From Diadophis punctatus similis (Eukaryota; Chordata; Lepidosauria; Squamata; Dipsadidae), in the NCBI GenBank assembly GCA_023053685.1, contig JALIGW010000002.1, positions 250,738,356 to 250,802,355 of the forward strand: a stretch of 64,000 nucleotides of DNA. The letters are read 5' to 3'. The stretch's first letter is position 1. Each line of letters opens with the position of its first letter. The notes under the pieces are model-generated. The model was not told the origin of the DNA. It did no database searches and was given only the letters and a program-made list of their open reading frames with translations. Both the position numbers and the translations under genes were made by a program. Positions 24,261 to 36,640 of this stretch are shown here, piece after piece.

Positions 24261-25500
24261 GGTATCTTAGTGGGTTGGGGAGGCCTTGAGGGCCTTTTCT
24301 ATCACTAGCCTCCCCCCCCTCCATGGCCTTCCCTACTTTTAGATACTTCATGTGCACATTGGTATTCTTGAATTGTGAGCTCTTAGGAAAGTTTCCCCTC
24401 CTTCTATGTTGCAAACAGCTATTTCCAGTGGGGAAAACAGGACAAAGCAAGTGGGGGAAAATATTTTGCTTTGCTATATTTCCAATCTGAATTAGACCAT
24501 GGTAGCGTCTCCACAGGAGAGCCCTTTTAAGGATTGTGTATTAGTAGAAGAGCAACTAACTTAGGTCTGTTCTTAAACGCTAAAGCTTTTGCACAATAAA
24601 AACAGAGGAGCTCTGATCAACTATCAGAGCCATCATTTTGGCAGTTTTGCTGTTCTGTAGTCTGCAGACGCCCTCATGAAATGCAGGCACGGGATAAACT
24701 GACCATAGTTTTTTTCAGTCTCTTATGTGGCCAGAAACTACTAGCAAAAGTGGCATTTGATCACAAGGTGAGAAATGTTTCCCCTTTTGCATTTGAGCAT
24801 TCAAGAAGGGAGATGAAAGACAAAGAAAAAGGGGAAGAGAGCAAGGTAGGAAAAAGAAGGAAAGATGGAAAGGAAGAAGAAAGGAGAATGAAGAGGGAAG
24901 GGAAAAGGGAAGGAAGGAAGGACGAAAGATTATGAGAGAGTGTGAGGGTCTGAGGTAAATCCTGCCTTAGCACTTCGCCACCAGCAGCCCTGCTGCCTTT
25001 TGCCATCCCCTTGTCCCCTCCTCCTGACCTCTCCTGGTGGTCTCCCATCCTATCATTGAGGATGCTTTGGTTACAAAGCCAGGTCTGCTCGTAAGGAGAT
25101 GGAGTGGGCCTCCCTCTGACCCACACACTTTGCCCTCCCGCGCGCACCATGAGCAACCTGGCCAAGGAGAGCGAGCAGAGAGCAGTGGGAGCTTGCCACA
25201 CCTATCCCAGACCCCTGAAGTCAACCACAATCCTGATGCGGCCCTCAATGAAATTGTGTTTGACACCCCTGCTGTAGAATGATGGGTTTTTAATTGTTTG
25301 GAAACGGCCTTTTAAACCTTTCCAAATTGATGGGCAGCAACAATTGCTTCTCTTAAGATCACTGCTGATGTCTTTACTCTTTGGCATTGTGTTAATACAC
25401 ACCTCAATGCCGGAGACCAGGAAACTCCTATAATTTCAGCTTTTATACATGTAGTCATACTTGCTGATGATCAATTGAACAAGGGCACTTTATTAGCAGT
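24261..25500. other. Unclassified sequence with purine-rich stretch
   Basis: It holds a purine-rich run at about 24805-24935 and the interspersed repeat flank GAGGGTCTGAGGTAAATCCT (24944), which also occurs at 18420. The remaining open frames look random. No gene is seen. Confidence 0.35.
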
Positions 25501-25657
25501 ACTTGGCTGCTACTTGGCCTCTTTATACTACGGAAGCAGTGAGAAATTTCCTAATGGTGGGAACAAGTAGCCAGCAGAACGGCTTGCCTTTAGAAGTTCT
25601 GGTGCTCCATCACTGGAGGCTTTTCAGAAGAGAAGGGATAGCCACTTCTCCGAAATG
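25501..25657 (+). mobile_element. CR1 3'-region fragment, sense
   Basis: AGTTCTGGTGCTCCATCACT and GAAATGG match the squamate CR1 3' region. The tail continues after a MITE insertion at 25809-25865 (GGATTAGAAGAC and CCCTTCCAATT). Confidence 0.7.
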
Positions 25658-25665
25658 GTATAAGG

Positions 25666-25800
25666 CAGGGGTGTCAAACCAGCTCACATTGCAGGCACTA
25701 TCGTGTGGTATTGCGATGTATTTTGCCTTTGCGGAGCTAGGGTTGGGGATAGCCTGCATGGGCCATGTCCGGCCCACAGTCCGCCAGTTTCACACACCTG
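25666..25800. mobile_element. hAT-type MITE (CAGGGGTGTCAAAC family)
   Basis: The left end is CAGGGGTGTCAAAC and the right end is the imperfect inverse GTTTCACACACCTG. The flanking octamers are GTATAAGG (25658-25665) and GTATTGGA (25801-25808), diverged copies of the CR1 target GTATAGGG. It is 135 bp and non-coding. The window start (1-109) has its paralogue. Confidence 0.65.
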
Positions 25801-25943
25801 GTATTGGATCTTTTGCTTGAATGGAGGCTGGATTAGAAGACTCGCAAAGTCCCTTCCAATTTTGTTTGTTTGTTTGTTTGTTTGTTTATTTATTTATTTA
25901 TTTATTTATTATGAGTTCTTCTATGCCGCCCGACTCCCTAAGG

Positions 25944-26472
25944 CCGTGGTGGCGAACCTATGGCACGCGTGCCACAGGTGGCACGCGGAGCCATAGCGGC
26001 CGGCACGCGAGGGTTGCCCACCGGCAAACCAGAAGTGCGGAAAAACGCACTTCCGGTTTGCCGGTGTGCTGTTTTTTGCACTCCGGAGGGTTCAGGGAAG
26101 CTCCGGAATGCAAAAAACTACAAAACGGACAAACCGGAAGTGCATTTTTCCGCACTTCCGGTTTATCCGTTTTGTAGTTTTTTGCATTCTGGGGCTTCAG
26201 GGAGCTTCCCTGAACCCTCCGGAGTGCAAAAAACAGCTCACCGGCAAACCGGAAGTGCGTTTTTCCGCACTTCCGGTTTGCCCGTTTCGTTGTTCCAGGC
26301 TCCGGGAAGGCCTTTGCGTGGGGGTGGGGGTGGGTGCGTATGCACAGGGGGCAGCATGGGGGGGTGTTGTGCGCATGCGTGGGGGGGAGGGAATGGGTGT
26401 GGGCATGCGAGCGCACGTGAGCGCACCCCCCCCCTTTTTGGCACGCGAGACTAAAAAGGTTCGCCACCACTG
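25944..26472. mobile_element. hAT (Buster-like) serial-hairpin MITE, copy 2, TSD CCCTAAGG
   Basis: Ends are CCGTGGTGGCGAACC and GGTTCGCCACCACTG, with CCCTAAGG at 25936-25943 and 26473-26480. The interior is as in copy 1, with six ETS-like CCGGAAGT-type motifs (one arm carries an A in CCAGAAGTGCGG). It sits inside a CR1 3' tail. Confidence 0.9.
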
Positions 26473-26579
26473 CCCTAAGGATTCAGGTTGGCATACAGCA
26501 TTTTAAAGAACACCAAACAGTAAAATCATTAACAACAATTTAAAAAAGTTAAAAGAAAGACATACAACACCATGCATTT

Positions 26580-27421
26580 TGTCTCAAAATCACCCTGCCT
26601 GCAGGAAGGGCCATGTCTTAATGGCTTTTCGGAAGGCCAGCAAGGTGGGAATAATTCAGATCTCTGGGGGAAGTTGGTTCCAGAGAACAGGGGCCCCTAC
26701 AGAGAAGGCCCTCCCTCTAGGCCCCGCCAGCTGGCGTTGTTTGGCTGACGGGACCCGGAGGAGACCCACTCTGTGGGACCTAACCGGTCGAAGGGAAGTA
26801 TGAGGTAGGATGTGGTCCAGGAGGTAACCTGGACCTAAGCCATGTAGGGCTTTAAAGATGATGATCAACACCTTGAATTGCACCCGGAGACCAATGGGCA
26901 ACCAATGCATCTGGCGGAGTATGGGTGTTACGTGGGTGTATCTTGAGACACCCACCACAGCACGCGCAGCTGCATTTTGCACCAGTTGAAGTCTCCGGAT
27001 ACTCTTCAATGGTAGCCCCATGTAGAGTGCATTACAGTAGTCCAATCTAGAGGTGACAAGGGCATGAGTGACCGTAAGTAGAGCCGCCTCCTCCAAGTAT
27101 GGTCGCAATTGATGCACCAGGCGAACCTGTGCAAAGGCTCCCCTAGCCACAGCGGTGAGATGTTGATCTAATTTTAGCTGTGGATCTAGGAGAACTCCCA
27201 AATTGCGGATCCATTCCGAGGGAGTTAATTTTTCTCCCCCAAGAACCAAGGAGGAACAGTCGGAATAGTGCTTATGAGGCAATATCCAGAGCCATTCAGT
27301 CTTGTCGGGGTTAAGCTTGAGCCTGTTCCTCCCCATCCAGATCCTGACATCGTCCAGGCATCGGCACATTACGTCCACTGCCTCCCTGAATTGAGACGGG
27401 GTGGAAATGTACAGCTGGGTG
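26580..27421 (-). pseudogene. CR1 ORF2 C-terminal part (antisense copy, distal piece)
   Basis: The - strand encodes [30 protein letters not shown] and on to [20 protein letters not shown], the CR1 post-RT region. The frame continues past 26650 with decay. The N-terminal partner is at 30143-32200, beyond the nested sense CR1. Confidence 0.8.
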
Positions 27422-27494
27422 TTGGACTTAGGGGTTCAGTTGGGCCTTTTGCTAAGTTGGACTTAGGGGTAGTTGTGCTAAGTTGGACTAGAAG

Positions 27495-29522
27495 TTGGAC
27501 TTAGGGGTTCAGGTGGGCCTTTTGCTAACGTACCTGCCTCCTAGCTGTGTTGCAAAGGCCCTGCCTGTTCTGCTCGAGGCGGTTGCAGGGCTGGCGATTG
27601 AGTTCTCCAGGTTGATGGTGCTGGGGGACTTTAATCTGGCATCGCCCGGTGAAGCCTCAGGGGCAGTCCAGGAGTTCATGCCTTCCATGACAACCATGGA
27701 CCTGACCCAAGTAATTCAGGGTCCGACTCATGAGGGTGGTCACACGCTTGACCTTGTGTTTCTCTTGGGGCAGTGGAGAGATGATCTGAGGCTGAGGGGT
27801 TTAGTCACAGTACCCTTGTTGTGGTCAGATCATTTCCTTCTGAGGTTGGATTTCATGGCACCACTCCTCCACCGCAAGGAGGCGGGACCGATTAAGTGGT
27901 TCCGCCCCAGGCGCCTAATGGAACCCGACGGATTCCAGAGGGAACTTGTGGAAATACCTGAATCCCTGGTACACAGTTCATCCGAGTCTCTGGTCGCGGC
28001 CTGGAATCAGGCAGCAGCGGGTGCTCTAGATCAGATTGTGCCTTTGCGACCTCTCCGTGGAAGTGGATCCAGGAGGGCTCCTTGGTTTACTGAGGAACTC
28101 CAGGAGATGAAGCGCCACAAGAGACGTTTAGAGCGACGATGGAGATCTAGTAAAGCTGAGTCTGACCGGACACTTTTAAGAACTTTCATTAAGTCTTACT
28201 TAGTGGCGATACAGGCGGCAAAATGTTCGCATTTTTCCGCTCTTATTGCATCCGCTGACTCCCGCCCAGCCGCCCTGTTTAGGGTGACCCGCACCCTTCT
28301 GGCTAAGAAGGGAGGCGGAGATCCCTTGCAGGGTAGAGCTGAGGAATTTTCTCGGTTTCTGGCGGATAAAGTCATTCAGATTCGGACAGACCTGGACTCT
28401 GATTGGGCAGTACAGGCCGAGACGACTGGGGCAGGTCTTAGTCTGGTTATATGGGATAGGTTTGAACTGGTGACTCCTGAGGATGTAGACAAGGCCATAG
28501 GAGCGATGAGCTCCGCCACTTGTTTATTGGACCCCTGCCCTTCCTGGCTGGTTTCCGCCACCAGGGAGGTTTCACGCAGCTGGCTCCAGGCGTTGGTCAA
28601 TGCTTCTTTGAGAGAGGGGTCCGTCCCGCAGCCCTTAAAAGCTGCGGAAGTGAGACCCCTCCTCAAGAAGCCTTCCCTGGACCCGGCGGATTTAAAGAAC
28701 TTCCGTCCAGTCTCCAACCTTCCCTTCGCAGGGAAGGTTGTTGAGAAAGTGGTGGCACTCCAGCTCCTATGGCTGTTGGATGACACTGATTTTCTGGATC
28801 CCTTTCAATCAGGTTTCAGGCGCGGCTACAGTACAGAAACGGCCTTGGTCACCCTGATGGATGATCTCTGGCAAGCCCGGGATGGGGGTTACTCCTCTAT
28901 CCTGGTGTTACTTGACCTCTCAGCGGCCTTCGATACCATTGACCATGGTATCCTTCTGTGTCGTATCGGAGAGGTGGGGGTGGGTGGCACTGTTTTGCAG
29001 TGGTTCTCCTCCTTCCTCTCTGACAGGACGCAGTCGGTGTTGACAGGGGGGCAGAGGTCGAGCCCTAGGCCCCTACTATGTGGGGTTCCGCAGGGCTCGG
29101 TCCTCTCGCCCATCCTGTTTAACATCTACATGAAGCCACTGGGTGAGATCATCCTACAACACGGGGTGAGGTATCAGCAATATGCTGATGATACCCAGTT
29201 GTACATCTCCACCCCGTCTCAATTCGGGGAAGCCGTAGATGTAATGGGCTGCTGCCTGGATGATGTTAGGGTCTGGATGGGGAAAAATCGGCTAAAACCT
29301 AACCCTGACAAGACTGAGTGGCTGTGGATATTGCCTCCTAAGGACTTGACCAATTGTCCCTCCTTGGTTCTTGGGGGGGAGAAATTAGCTCCCTCAGAAC
29401 GGGTCCGCAATTTGGGTGTCCTCCTAGACCCACAGCTAAAATTGGAGCAACATCTTTCAGCTGTGGCTAGGGGGACCTTTGCACAAGTACGTCTTGTGCA
29501 CCAATTGCGACCCTACTTGGAG
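27495..29522 (+). pseudogene. CR1 ORF2: endonuclease C-terminal part and complete RT
   Basis: The + strand frame encodes the second half of the endonuclease (GDFNLASPG, HTLDLVF, WSDHFLLRLDF with its His intact), the linker PWFTEELQEMKR, and all RT blocks: [49 protein letters not shown] and [12 protein letters not shown] frameshift at about 29522 (after RPYLE) puts the C-terminus, [20 protein letters not shown], into another frame to about 29817. The start codon is missing because of 5' truncation, so no functional protein is expected. Confidence 0.85.
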
Positions 29523-29995
29523 ACTTCTCACAGTCACTCATGCCCTCATCACCTCACGGCTGGATTACTGCAATGCGCTCTACAGGGGGCTACCCTTGAA
29601 GAGTGTCCGGCGACTGCAATTGGTGCAAAATGCAGCTGCGCGAGCTGTGGTGGGTGTACCTAGATGCACACATGTAACACCGATCCTCCGCCAGCTGCAT
29701 TGGTTGCCCATTAGTCTCCGGATCCAATTTAAGGTGTTGGTCGTTACCTTTAAAGCCCTACATGGCTCAGGGCCAGGTTACCTTCGGGACCGCATCCTGC
29801 CGCATACCTCTCTATGACCAGTCAGGGCCCACAGAGTCGGCCTCATCCAGGTCCCATCGACCAAACAATGTTGGTTGGCGGGGCCGAGGGGGAAGGCCTT
29901 CCCTGTGGGAGCTCCCTCCCTGTGGAACCAGCTTCCCCCGGAGGTCAGGACCATCCCCACCCTACTGGCCTTCCGGCAGGCGGGGTATGAGTGAA
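29523..29995 (+). pseudogene. CR1 ORF2 C-terminal tail after frameshift
   Basis: [20 protein letters not shown] and QLHWLPISLRIQFKVLVVTF continue the sense CR1 protein in another frame. A TGA follows near 29817, with degraded tail sequence to about 29995. Confidence 0.75.
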
Positions 29996-30142
29996 AGTTC
30001 TTTTTAAAATATTGATAGTACTTTAACATTTTTTAAAAATTGTTTTTATTGATTGTATGTTTCTATACCTGTTGTTAGCCGCCCAGAGTCCCCCAAGAGT
30101 TGGGCGGCATAGAAATTTTAATTAATTAAATAAATAAATCAG

Positions 30143-32200
30143 CGTACTGTTGAAAACTGACCCCGTGTCGACGGATGATGTCCCCCAGTGGTTTCATGTA
30201 AATGTTGAACAGGATGGGCGAGAGGACTGAACCCTGCGGCACCCCACAGGTCAGGGGCCTAGGAGACGACCTCTGCCCTCCTGCCAACACCGACTGCATC
30301 CTGTCGGCGAGATAAGAGGAGAACCACCGTGAAACGGTGCCTCCCACCTCGCAGAGACGATGCAGAAGGATACCATGGTCGATGGTATCGAAAGCCACTG
30401 AGAGGTCAAGTAGCACCAGGATGGAGGAATACCCCCCATCCCGGGCTCGCCAGAGATCATCCATCAGGGCGACCAAGGCAGTTTCTGTACTGTAGCCGCG
30501 CCTGAAACCCGATTGAAAGGAATCTAGATAATCGGTTTCCTCCAATAACCGAAGAAGCTGAAAAGCTATCACCTTCTCAACAACTTTCCCTATGACAGGT
30601 AAGTTGGAGACCGGACAAAAGTTCTTCAAATCCGCTGGATCCAGGGAAGGCTTCTTAAGAAGGGGTCTCACCACCGCAACCTTTAAAGGTTGCGGTATGG
30701 ATCCCTCCCTAAAAGAATCCAGCCGCGTGCCACCTCCCTGCTGGCCGAAACCAGCCAGGAGGGGCACGGGTCCAATAAACAGGTGGAAGAGCTCATCGTA
30801 CCCACGGCCTTGTCCACATCATCAGGAGTGGCTGGCTCAAACTCTTCCCACAACGCTGGACTAAGACTTGCCCCTGTCAAGTCACTGGGCTCTGTCCAGC
30901 CGGAGTCCAGGTTCGACCGAATCTGAGCGACTTTATCCGTCAGAAACTGCGCGAATTCCTCAGCTCTACCTTGCAAGTGTTCCTCGCTCCCCCCTTTAGC
31001 AAGGATGGAGCGAGTCACCCTAAATAAGGCGGCTGGGCGAGAATCTTCGGATGCAATAAGAGCGGAAAAATGAGATCGTTTTGCCGCCCTTATCGCCACT
31101 AGATAAAACTTAATAAAAGTTCTTAGAAGTGTTCGGTCGGATTCGGATTTACTGGCTCTCCAGCGTCGTTCTAGACGTCTCTTGTGGCGTTTCATCTCCC
31201 AGAGCTCCTCAGTAAACCAGGGAGCTTTCCGGGATTCACTGCCATGGAGAGGTTGCAAAGGCGCAATCTGATCTAATGCCCCTGATGCTGTGGTGTTCCA
31301 GGCAGCCACCAGGGAATCCTTCTGGCTCCATTAGGCGCCTGGGGACGGAACCTAGTCAGTCCCGCCGCCCTGCGCGGAGGAGTGGGGCTGCGAAATCCAA
31401 CCTCAATAGGAAATGATCTGACCATGACAACGGGGTGATGACTATATCCCCTGGCTTCAGATCATCTCTCCACTCCCCCGAGAGAAACACTAGGTCAAGC
31501 ATATGACCTTCCTCATGAGTCAGACTCTGGATTACTTGGGTCAGGTCCATGGTTGTCTTGGAATCCATGAACTCCTGAGCTGCACCAGAGGTTTCGCCCC
31601 CCGAAGGCAGGTTAAAATCCCCCAGCACCATAAGCCTGGGGAACTCCACCACCAGGCTTGCCACCGCCTCAAGCATCTCAGGCAGGGCCTTGGTAATGCA
31701 GCTGTGAGGCAGGTACGCTAACAAAGGGCCCACCTGAACCCCTAAGTCCAACTTCAGAAGGAGCGTCTCACACCCGACAATCTCCGGGGCAGGGCTCCTA
31801 CGAGGATGCAGATTCTGGCGCATTATAATAGCTACTCCTCCCTCCTTCCCTGGGGTCGTGGATGATGCAACACTGAGAACCCGTCTGGGCATATCTTGGA
31901 GAGGGCTACTCCCCCCTCCTGGCCCAGCAAGGTCTTAGTTGTGCATGCCAGGTCCACCCCTTCGTCAGTGATTAAATCACGTATCAGGGGGGCTTTGTTG
32001 ACAATTGACCTGGCATTCAACAGCATCAGCTTGAGCCCAGGGCCCTGAAAACCCCAGTTACCAGGTACTCGGGTTGACCAAGATGGAACCACATCGGAGG
32101 GGCCGGAACAAGGGATCGCTTGTAAGCAACGAGGTCGTATTCCCCGAGAGCAGCCCACCCCTCTGCTCCCGCTATACCTACCTCTCTCTATCATGACCGA
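30143..32200 (-). pseudogene. CR1 ORF2: endonuclease and RT N-terminal part (antisense copy, proximal piece)
   Basis: On the - strand the order is LLNARSIVNKAPLIRDLI, GDFNLPS, SWSDHFLLRLDF, PWFTEELWEMKR, PLLKKPSLDPADLKNF, LLDLSVAFDTIDHGIL and QQYAD, where the sense CR1 cut it. Frames are broken near 30710 (deletion of the SASLREGS region), 31312 (about 50 bases missing) and 31840. It is inactive. Confidence 0.8.
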
Positions 32201-32264
32201 AATATTCTGGTTCTCCGCCCCCCCTCCGAGATCCCCTCCCCCTCCTCACTGGTCCTCCTCCCTC

Positions 32265-32673
32265 CCTGTTGCGATGATATTCCTTTTGTCCTGATAAGTG
32301 AAAGCATAGAAATGAAAGAGAGTGTACTTTCTTTTTCACTTGACTGTAGTTGAAAACAACCCTTTTCACTACTAAGAATTTGTGATTGATCCAGTCAACA
32401 AGTGAATTTCATCATTTTTCATTGTAATGTAAATGTTTTTCTTTTCTCATCTTCTGCAATCATTTTATGCACAATTAAAGATACCCTTTCATTTGAATCT
32501 TATAGACAAAGAGGAAGGCAATAAGAGCACTCTGGACAACTGAGGATAACAAGCAACATTGAACAGCAAAGCAGTTTTGCAGGCCTCACTTTGGGAGGAA
32601 GAAAACGGCTTGAATCAAGGCACAAATAAACAAGAGATCATCCATATTTCTCATGACCTCAGGAACATGAGTT
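32265..32673 (+). other. ZNF copy 2 upstream flank and splice acceptor
   Basis: This parallels 1776-2422. The 3' splice site ends TTATAG at 32505/32506. The linker stops are the same as in copy 1, and the 245-base block seen at 2086-2330 is missing. An exon body of this kind would normally follow KRAB exons, none of which are visible. Confidence 0.55.
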
Positions 32674-34707
32674 GTGGAAAAGCTCCATAGACATGCCAGT
32701 TGTGGGAACGATGTAACTTGCAAATCACAGTTGATTGTGCATGAGAGGATCCCGACTGGAGAAAAGCCTTACATATACTTTGAATGTACCAAACCTTTGG
32801 TTAGAACAACTCTGTTTTGTTTCATGGAAGGACCCACACATGAGAGAAGCCCTACAATTGCTCCCAATGCGGTAAATGCTTTAGCGAGCATGGCAATGTG
32901 GACTCACACCAAGGAGAAACAGTTTGAATGTCCTGTTTGTGGGAAATGTTTCTGTGATAATTCCAGCCTGGTGATACAACAGAGGATTCACGAAGGCGAG
33001 AAACTGTTTGAATGTCCTTACTGTGGGAATAGTTTCAGTCGAAATTCTCACCTCGTTTCATACCAGAGGACTCATACAGGAGAGAGACCTTTTGAATGTC
33101 CTGATTGTGGGAAAAGTTTCAGTAACAATTCCAACCTGGTGATACACCGGATGACTCACACAGGAGAGAAACCCTTTGAATGTCCTGATTGTGGGAAAAG
33201 TTTCAGTCAGAATTCCAGCCTGGTGATACACCAGAGGACTCACACAGGAGAGAAACCCTTTGAATGTCCTGATTGCAGGAAAAGTTTCAGTCAAAGTTCC
33301 AGCCTGGTGAGACACCAGAGAACTCACACAGGAGAGAAACCCTTTGAATGTCCTGATTGTGGGGAATGTTTTAGTCTGAGTTCCACCCTGAGGACACACC
33401 AGAGAACTCACACAGGAGAGAAACCCTTTGAATGTCCTGATTGTGGGAAAAGTTTTAGTCTGAGTTCCAGCCTGATGAGACACCAGAGGACTCACACAGG
33501 AGAGAAACCCTTTAAATGTCCTGATTGTGGGAAAAGTTTCAGTCAGAATTCAGGCTTGGTAAAACACCAGATGACTCACACAGGAGAGAAACCATTTGAA
33601 TGTCCTGATTGTGGGGAAAGTTTTAGTCACAATTCCAGCCTGATGAGACACCAGAGGACTCACACAGGAGAGAAACCCTTTGAATGTCCTGATTGTGGGA
33701 AAAGTTTCAGTCAGAATTACAACCTTATTAACCACCAGAGAACTCACACAGGAGAGAAACCCTTTGAATGTCCTGATTGTGGGAAAAGTTTCAGTCAAAG
33801 TTTCAGCCTGGTTCAACACCAGAGGATTCACACAGGAGAAAAACCCTTTGAATGTTCTGATTGTGGGAAAAGTTATAGTCATAGTTCCAGCCTTATGAAA
33901 CACCAGAGAACTCATACAGGAGAGAAACCCTTTGAATGTCCTGATTGTGGGAAAAGGTTTAGTCGTAGTTCCAGCCTGATGAGACACCAGATGTCTCACA
34001 CAGGAGAGAAACCCTTTGAATGTCCTGATTGTGGGAAAAGTTTCAGTCAGAATTCTGACTTGGTTCAACACCAGAGGACCCACACAGGAGAGAAATCGTT
34101 TGAATGTCCTGATTGTGGGAAACGTTTTAGTCATAGTTCCAACCTGGTGAGACACCAGAGGACTCACACAAGAGAGAAACCCTTTGAATGTCCTGATTGT
34201 GGGAAAAGTTATAGTCATAGTTTCAGCCTGATGAGACACCAGACAACTCACACAGGAGAGAAACCCTTTGAATGTCCTGATTGTGGGAAAAGTTTCAGTA
34301 CCAATTCTAGCCTGCTGAGTCACCAGAGAACTCACACAGGAGAGAAACCCTTTGAATGTCCTGATTGTGGGAAACGTTTCAGTAACAATTCCAGCCTTAT
34401 TGTCCACCAGAGGACTCACACAGGAGAGAAACCCTTTAACTGTCCTGAGTGTGGGAAAGGTTTCAGTCAGAATTCCAGCCTGGTGACACACCAGAGGACT
34501 CACACAGGAGAGAAACCATATGAATGTCCAGACTGTGGGAAAGATTTCAGTGCTAAGGATAGCCTTCTATATCATATGCTTATACACACACGGGAAAAAC
34601 CATTTGAGTGTCCTGAGTGTGGACGGTATTTCAGGAAACCTTCCAACCTTATCGCACACAAGAAAATCCACATGAGGCCCAAAGTGATGAGTGTCGAGAA
34701 GGTTTGA
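32674..34707 (+). CDS. C2H2 zinc-finger array protein, copy 2 (21 fingers)
   Basis: This is the tandem partner of 2423-4270: a long frame of C2H2 fingers with TGEKPF linkers, presumably a nuclear DNA-binding protein. Twenty-one finger units are countable from residue ~87. The first lost its first His (LVIQQRIH) and the second has Tyr there (LVSYQRTH), so nineteen look able to bind zinc. Fingers differ mostly in the recognition helix (for example [27 protein letters not shown]). The C-terminus is complete, with a last finger [19 protein letters not shown] and the tail [10 protein letters not shown] then TGA. The frame opens at GTG; first ATGs are at about 32824 and just before finger 1 (MWTHTKEK, about 32896). 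N-terminal remnants and shared linker stops suggest an internal start, an unannotated splice or pseudogenisation. No KRAB, SCAN or BTB domain is seen. Confidence 0.75.
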   Translation: MEKLHRHASCGNDVTCKSQLIVHERIPTGEKPYIYFECTKPLVRTTLFCFMEGPTHERSPTIAPNAVNALASMAMWTHTKEKQFECPVCGKCFCDNSSLVIQQRIHEGEKLFECPYCGNSFSRNSHLVSYQRTHTGERPFECPDCGKSFSNNSNLVIHRMTHTGEKPFECPDCGKSFSQNSSLVIHQRTHTGEKPFECPDCRKSFSQSSSLVRHQRTHTGEKPFECPDCGECFSLSSTLRTHQRTHTGEKPFECPDCGKSFSLSSSLMRHQRTHTGEKPFKCPDCGKSFSQNSGLVKHQMTHTGEKPFECPDCGESFSHNSSLMRHQRTHTGEKPFECPDCGKSFSQNYNLINHQRTHTGEKPFECPDCGKSFSQSFSLVQHQRIHTGEKPFECSDCGKSYSHSSSLMKHQRTHTGEKPFECPDCGKRFSRSSSLMRHQMSHTGEKPFECPDCGKSFSQNSDLVQHQRTHTGEKSFECPDCGKRFSHSSNLVRHQRTHTREKPFECPDCGKSYSHSFSLMRHQTTHTGEKPFECPDCGKSFSTNSSLLSHQRTHTGEKPFECPDCGKRFSNNSSLIVHQRTHTGEKPFNCPECGKGFSQNSSLVTHQRTHTGEKPYECPDCGKDFSAKDSLLYHMLIHTREKPFECPECGRYFRKPSNLIAHKKIHMRPKVMSVEKV

Positions 34708-34894
34708 ATTTCATTTTAAAGTCCCATTGTAAGTCCAGCTGAGAAATTGACTATTTAATTTGACTACAAAGAATTTGCCTAATTTTTTGTAGGCAAATAT
34801 ATAATGGTATTAGATGGGAAGGAGGAAGGAAAAAATGGCAACATGATAATGCCTATCTGGCCATCAGCAGTAGAAGTTGCTGGTTACAGGGAGT
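34708..34894 (+). other. 3' flank of ZNF copy 2
   Basis: This matches 4371-4462 and 5854-5950 of unit 1 joined together, and so gives the empty site of the element at 4463-5853. No clear polyadenylation signal AATAAA is seen near the stop. Confidence 0.6.
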
Positions 34895-35383
34895 CCTCGC
34901 AGATGCCCCCACTTAGGAGATAAAGAGATAGCTAGGTCTATTCATAAGCAAATGCCCTCACCCAAGATCCAACAAAGGTAGGATTAGCCCTCTACACATC
35001 TAGCAACAGAACTCAAAACATGGCACCTTGGAAGATTACATCACCCAGTGAGGCTCAACCAAGCTTGGGTCCCAAAAAGACAACCTACAAAGTTACCCGT
35101 GCAGGGCCCCATGGGAGTCTGACAGCCAATCAGAATACAAGCTCAAATTCAAAAGCTCAGAGAGGGCATAAAACCCAGGCACTCTCCGCATCTCTTCCCT
35201 TTTTTCCCAGGATCTCAAGCCATGTGATCTTGTCCACCATTAAACCTCCTTTCCAAGGAATCTGCATGAATCCAGTGTCTTTTTACCCACGTGGAACTGA
35301 ACCCAGAAGAAACCATATGAACAGCAAATATTTTAGGGGAGTTTGGGGGAGTGACACAAGCAGTGTAAAATTTCAGATGTAGA
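34895..35383 (+). mobile_element. Probable LTR fragment with CCAAT and TATA-like boxes
   Basis: A CCAAT box (GCCAATCAG, about 35128) is followed ~40 bases on by GGGCATAAAA and then by ACCATTAAACC, a U3-R-like order. The flank 35303-35383 looks internal. The matching unit 1 pieces are rearranged (6700-7111). No protein-coding region is recognised. Confidence 0.4.
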
Positions 35384-35825
35384 GGCTGTTCTGCCCTGCA
35401 GGTTCCCTTCATGGAGGGAAGTTGTAGGGTTATTGAGGGGAAAAAAGGATTGTGGTTTTGTGTACAGGACCTCCAGGTTTATTCGCAACTCCTGTGTGAT
35501 ATCGTTTGCTTGGAGATGCCTCCTTGTTAGCCTTTGACGGCTGGGGGTGGAGAGCAGCACCAAGGGACTGGTGCTTTTATGGTCCCTCCCCCACCCTTGG
35601 TGGGGAAATATGAGGAAAAAATTGTACAGTAGATATTTCATTTTGTAAGAATCATGAATAGCTTCTGAGAAAGAAAAATAAAGGAAAGTGTCAACATTTC
35701 TGTAAACAAGGGTAATGCAAAGCTCTCTTCCCATCACATGGGAGACGATTCCTGTTCTTTCACTTCTCTCCCAAGGCTCCTTAATGCTTTTCAAAAATCC
35801 CTTCAAATAAAGAGAGGAACGTTAT
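35384..35825. other. Duplicated non-coding unit sequence
   Basis: This matches 7112-7525 of unit 1. It ends at GTTATTT, where the antisense CR1 begins. Nothing coding is recognised. Confidence 0.6.
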
Positions 35826-36049
35826 TTATTTATTTATTTTATTTATTTTGGTTTTCTTATATGCCACCCAACTCCCGAAGGACTCAGGGCGGCGTACAAC
35901 AGAAAAAATACAAGAATAACCAATTTATAAATATTACTTAAAAACAAATATAAAAATTAAAAACACAATATTAAAATCATCCAACAACCATTCAGCAACC
36001 ATACATACTTGGGGGTGAGCTCGAGTGGATTAAGCTCTACCTCCAGCTT

Positions 36050-36640
36050 GCAGGAAAAGCCATGTCATAACGGCTTTTCGGAAGGCCAGCAGAGTGGGGA
36101 TAGTTTGGGTCTCTGGGGGAAGTTGGTTCCAGAGCGCGGGGCCGGCCACAGAGAAGGCTCTCCCCCTAGGGCCCGCCAGCCGGCATTGCTTGGCCGACGG
36201 GACCTGGAGAAGGCCAACTCTGTGGGCCCTAACCGGTCGAAGGGAAGTGTGAGGTAGAATGCGGTCCCAGAGGTAGCCTGGTCCTAAGCCATGAAGGGCT
36301 TTAAAGATGGTGATCAACACCTTGAATTGGACCCGGAGACCGATGGGCAACCAATGCAGCTGGCGGAGTATAGGAGTCATGAGGGTGTACCTTGGCACAC
36401 CCACCACAGCACGCCCAGCCGCATTTTGCACCAACTGAAGTCTCCGGATACTCTTCAAGGGTAGCCCCAAGTAGAGCGCATTGCAGTAGTCCAAGCGGGA
36501 GGTGACAAGGGCATGAGTGACCGTGAGTAGAGCCTCCTTTTCCAAGTATGGCCGCAACTGGTGCACCAGGCGAACCTGTACAAAGACCCCCCTAGCCACA
36601 GCAGAAAGATGATGATCCAATTTTAGCTGTGGATCTAGGA
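36050..36640 (-). pseudogene. CR1 ORF2 C-terminal region
   Basis: Read on the - strand: [37 protein letters not shown] and the tail ending LFLQAGGRA. It is continuous with 37973-38904 once the SPIN element is removed. Confidence 0.8.

Larger units (their letters stand above)
27422..30142 (+). mobile_element. Sense CR1-clade LINE nested in the antisense CR1
   Basis: It starts with a scrambled 5' junction (27422-27529) and then endonuclease, RT and C-terminal coding. The 3' tail reads CCGCCCAGAGTC, GTTGGGCGGC, AATTAATTAAATAAATAAAT, ending at about 30142. It interrupts the antisense CR1 between CAGCTGGGTGT and CATCAGCGTACTG. It is 5'-truncated within the endonuclease domain. Confidence 0.85.
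25866..32264 (-). mobile_element. Antisense CR1-clade LINE upstream of ZNF copy 2, with nested elements
   Basis: The 3' end starts in (TTTG)n(TTTA)n at 25864-25911, then CTATGCCGCCCGACTCC. RT and endonuclease coding follow on the - strand to about 32200. The empty site is preserved in unit 1 (CCAATTCTGTT|CTGTTGCGATG near 168-185). A hAT MITE sits in the tail (25944-26472) and a sense CR1 (27422-30142) splits the RT just before its YADD region. The insertion is 5'-truncated and about 3.1 kb without the nested elements. Confidence 0.85.
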
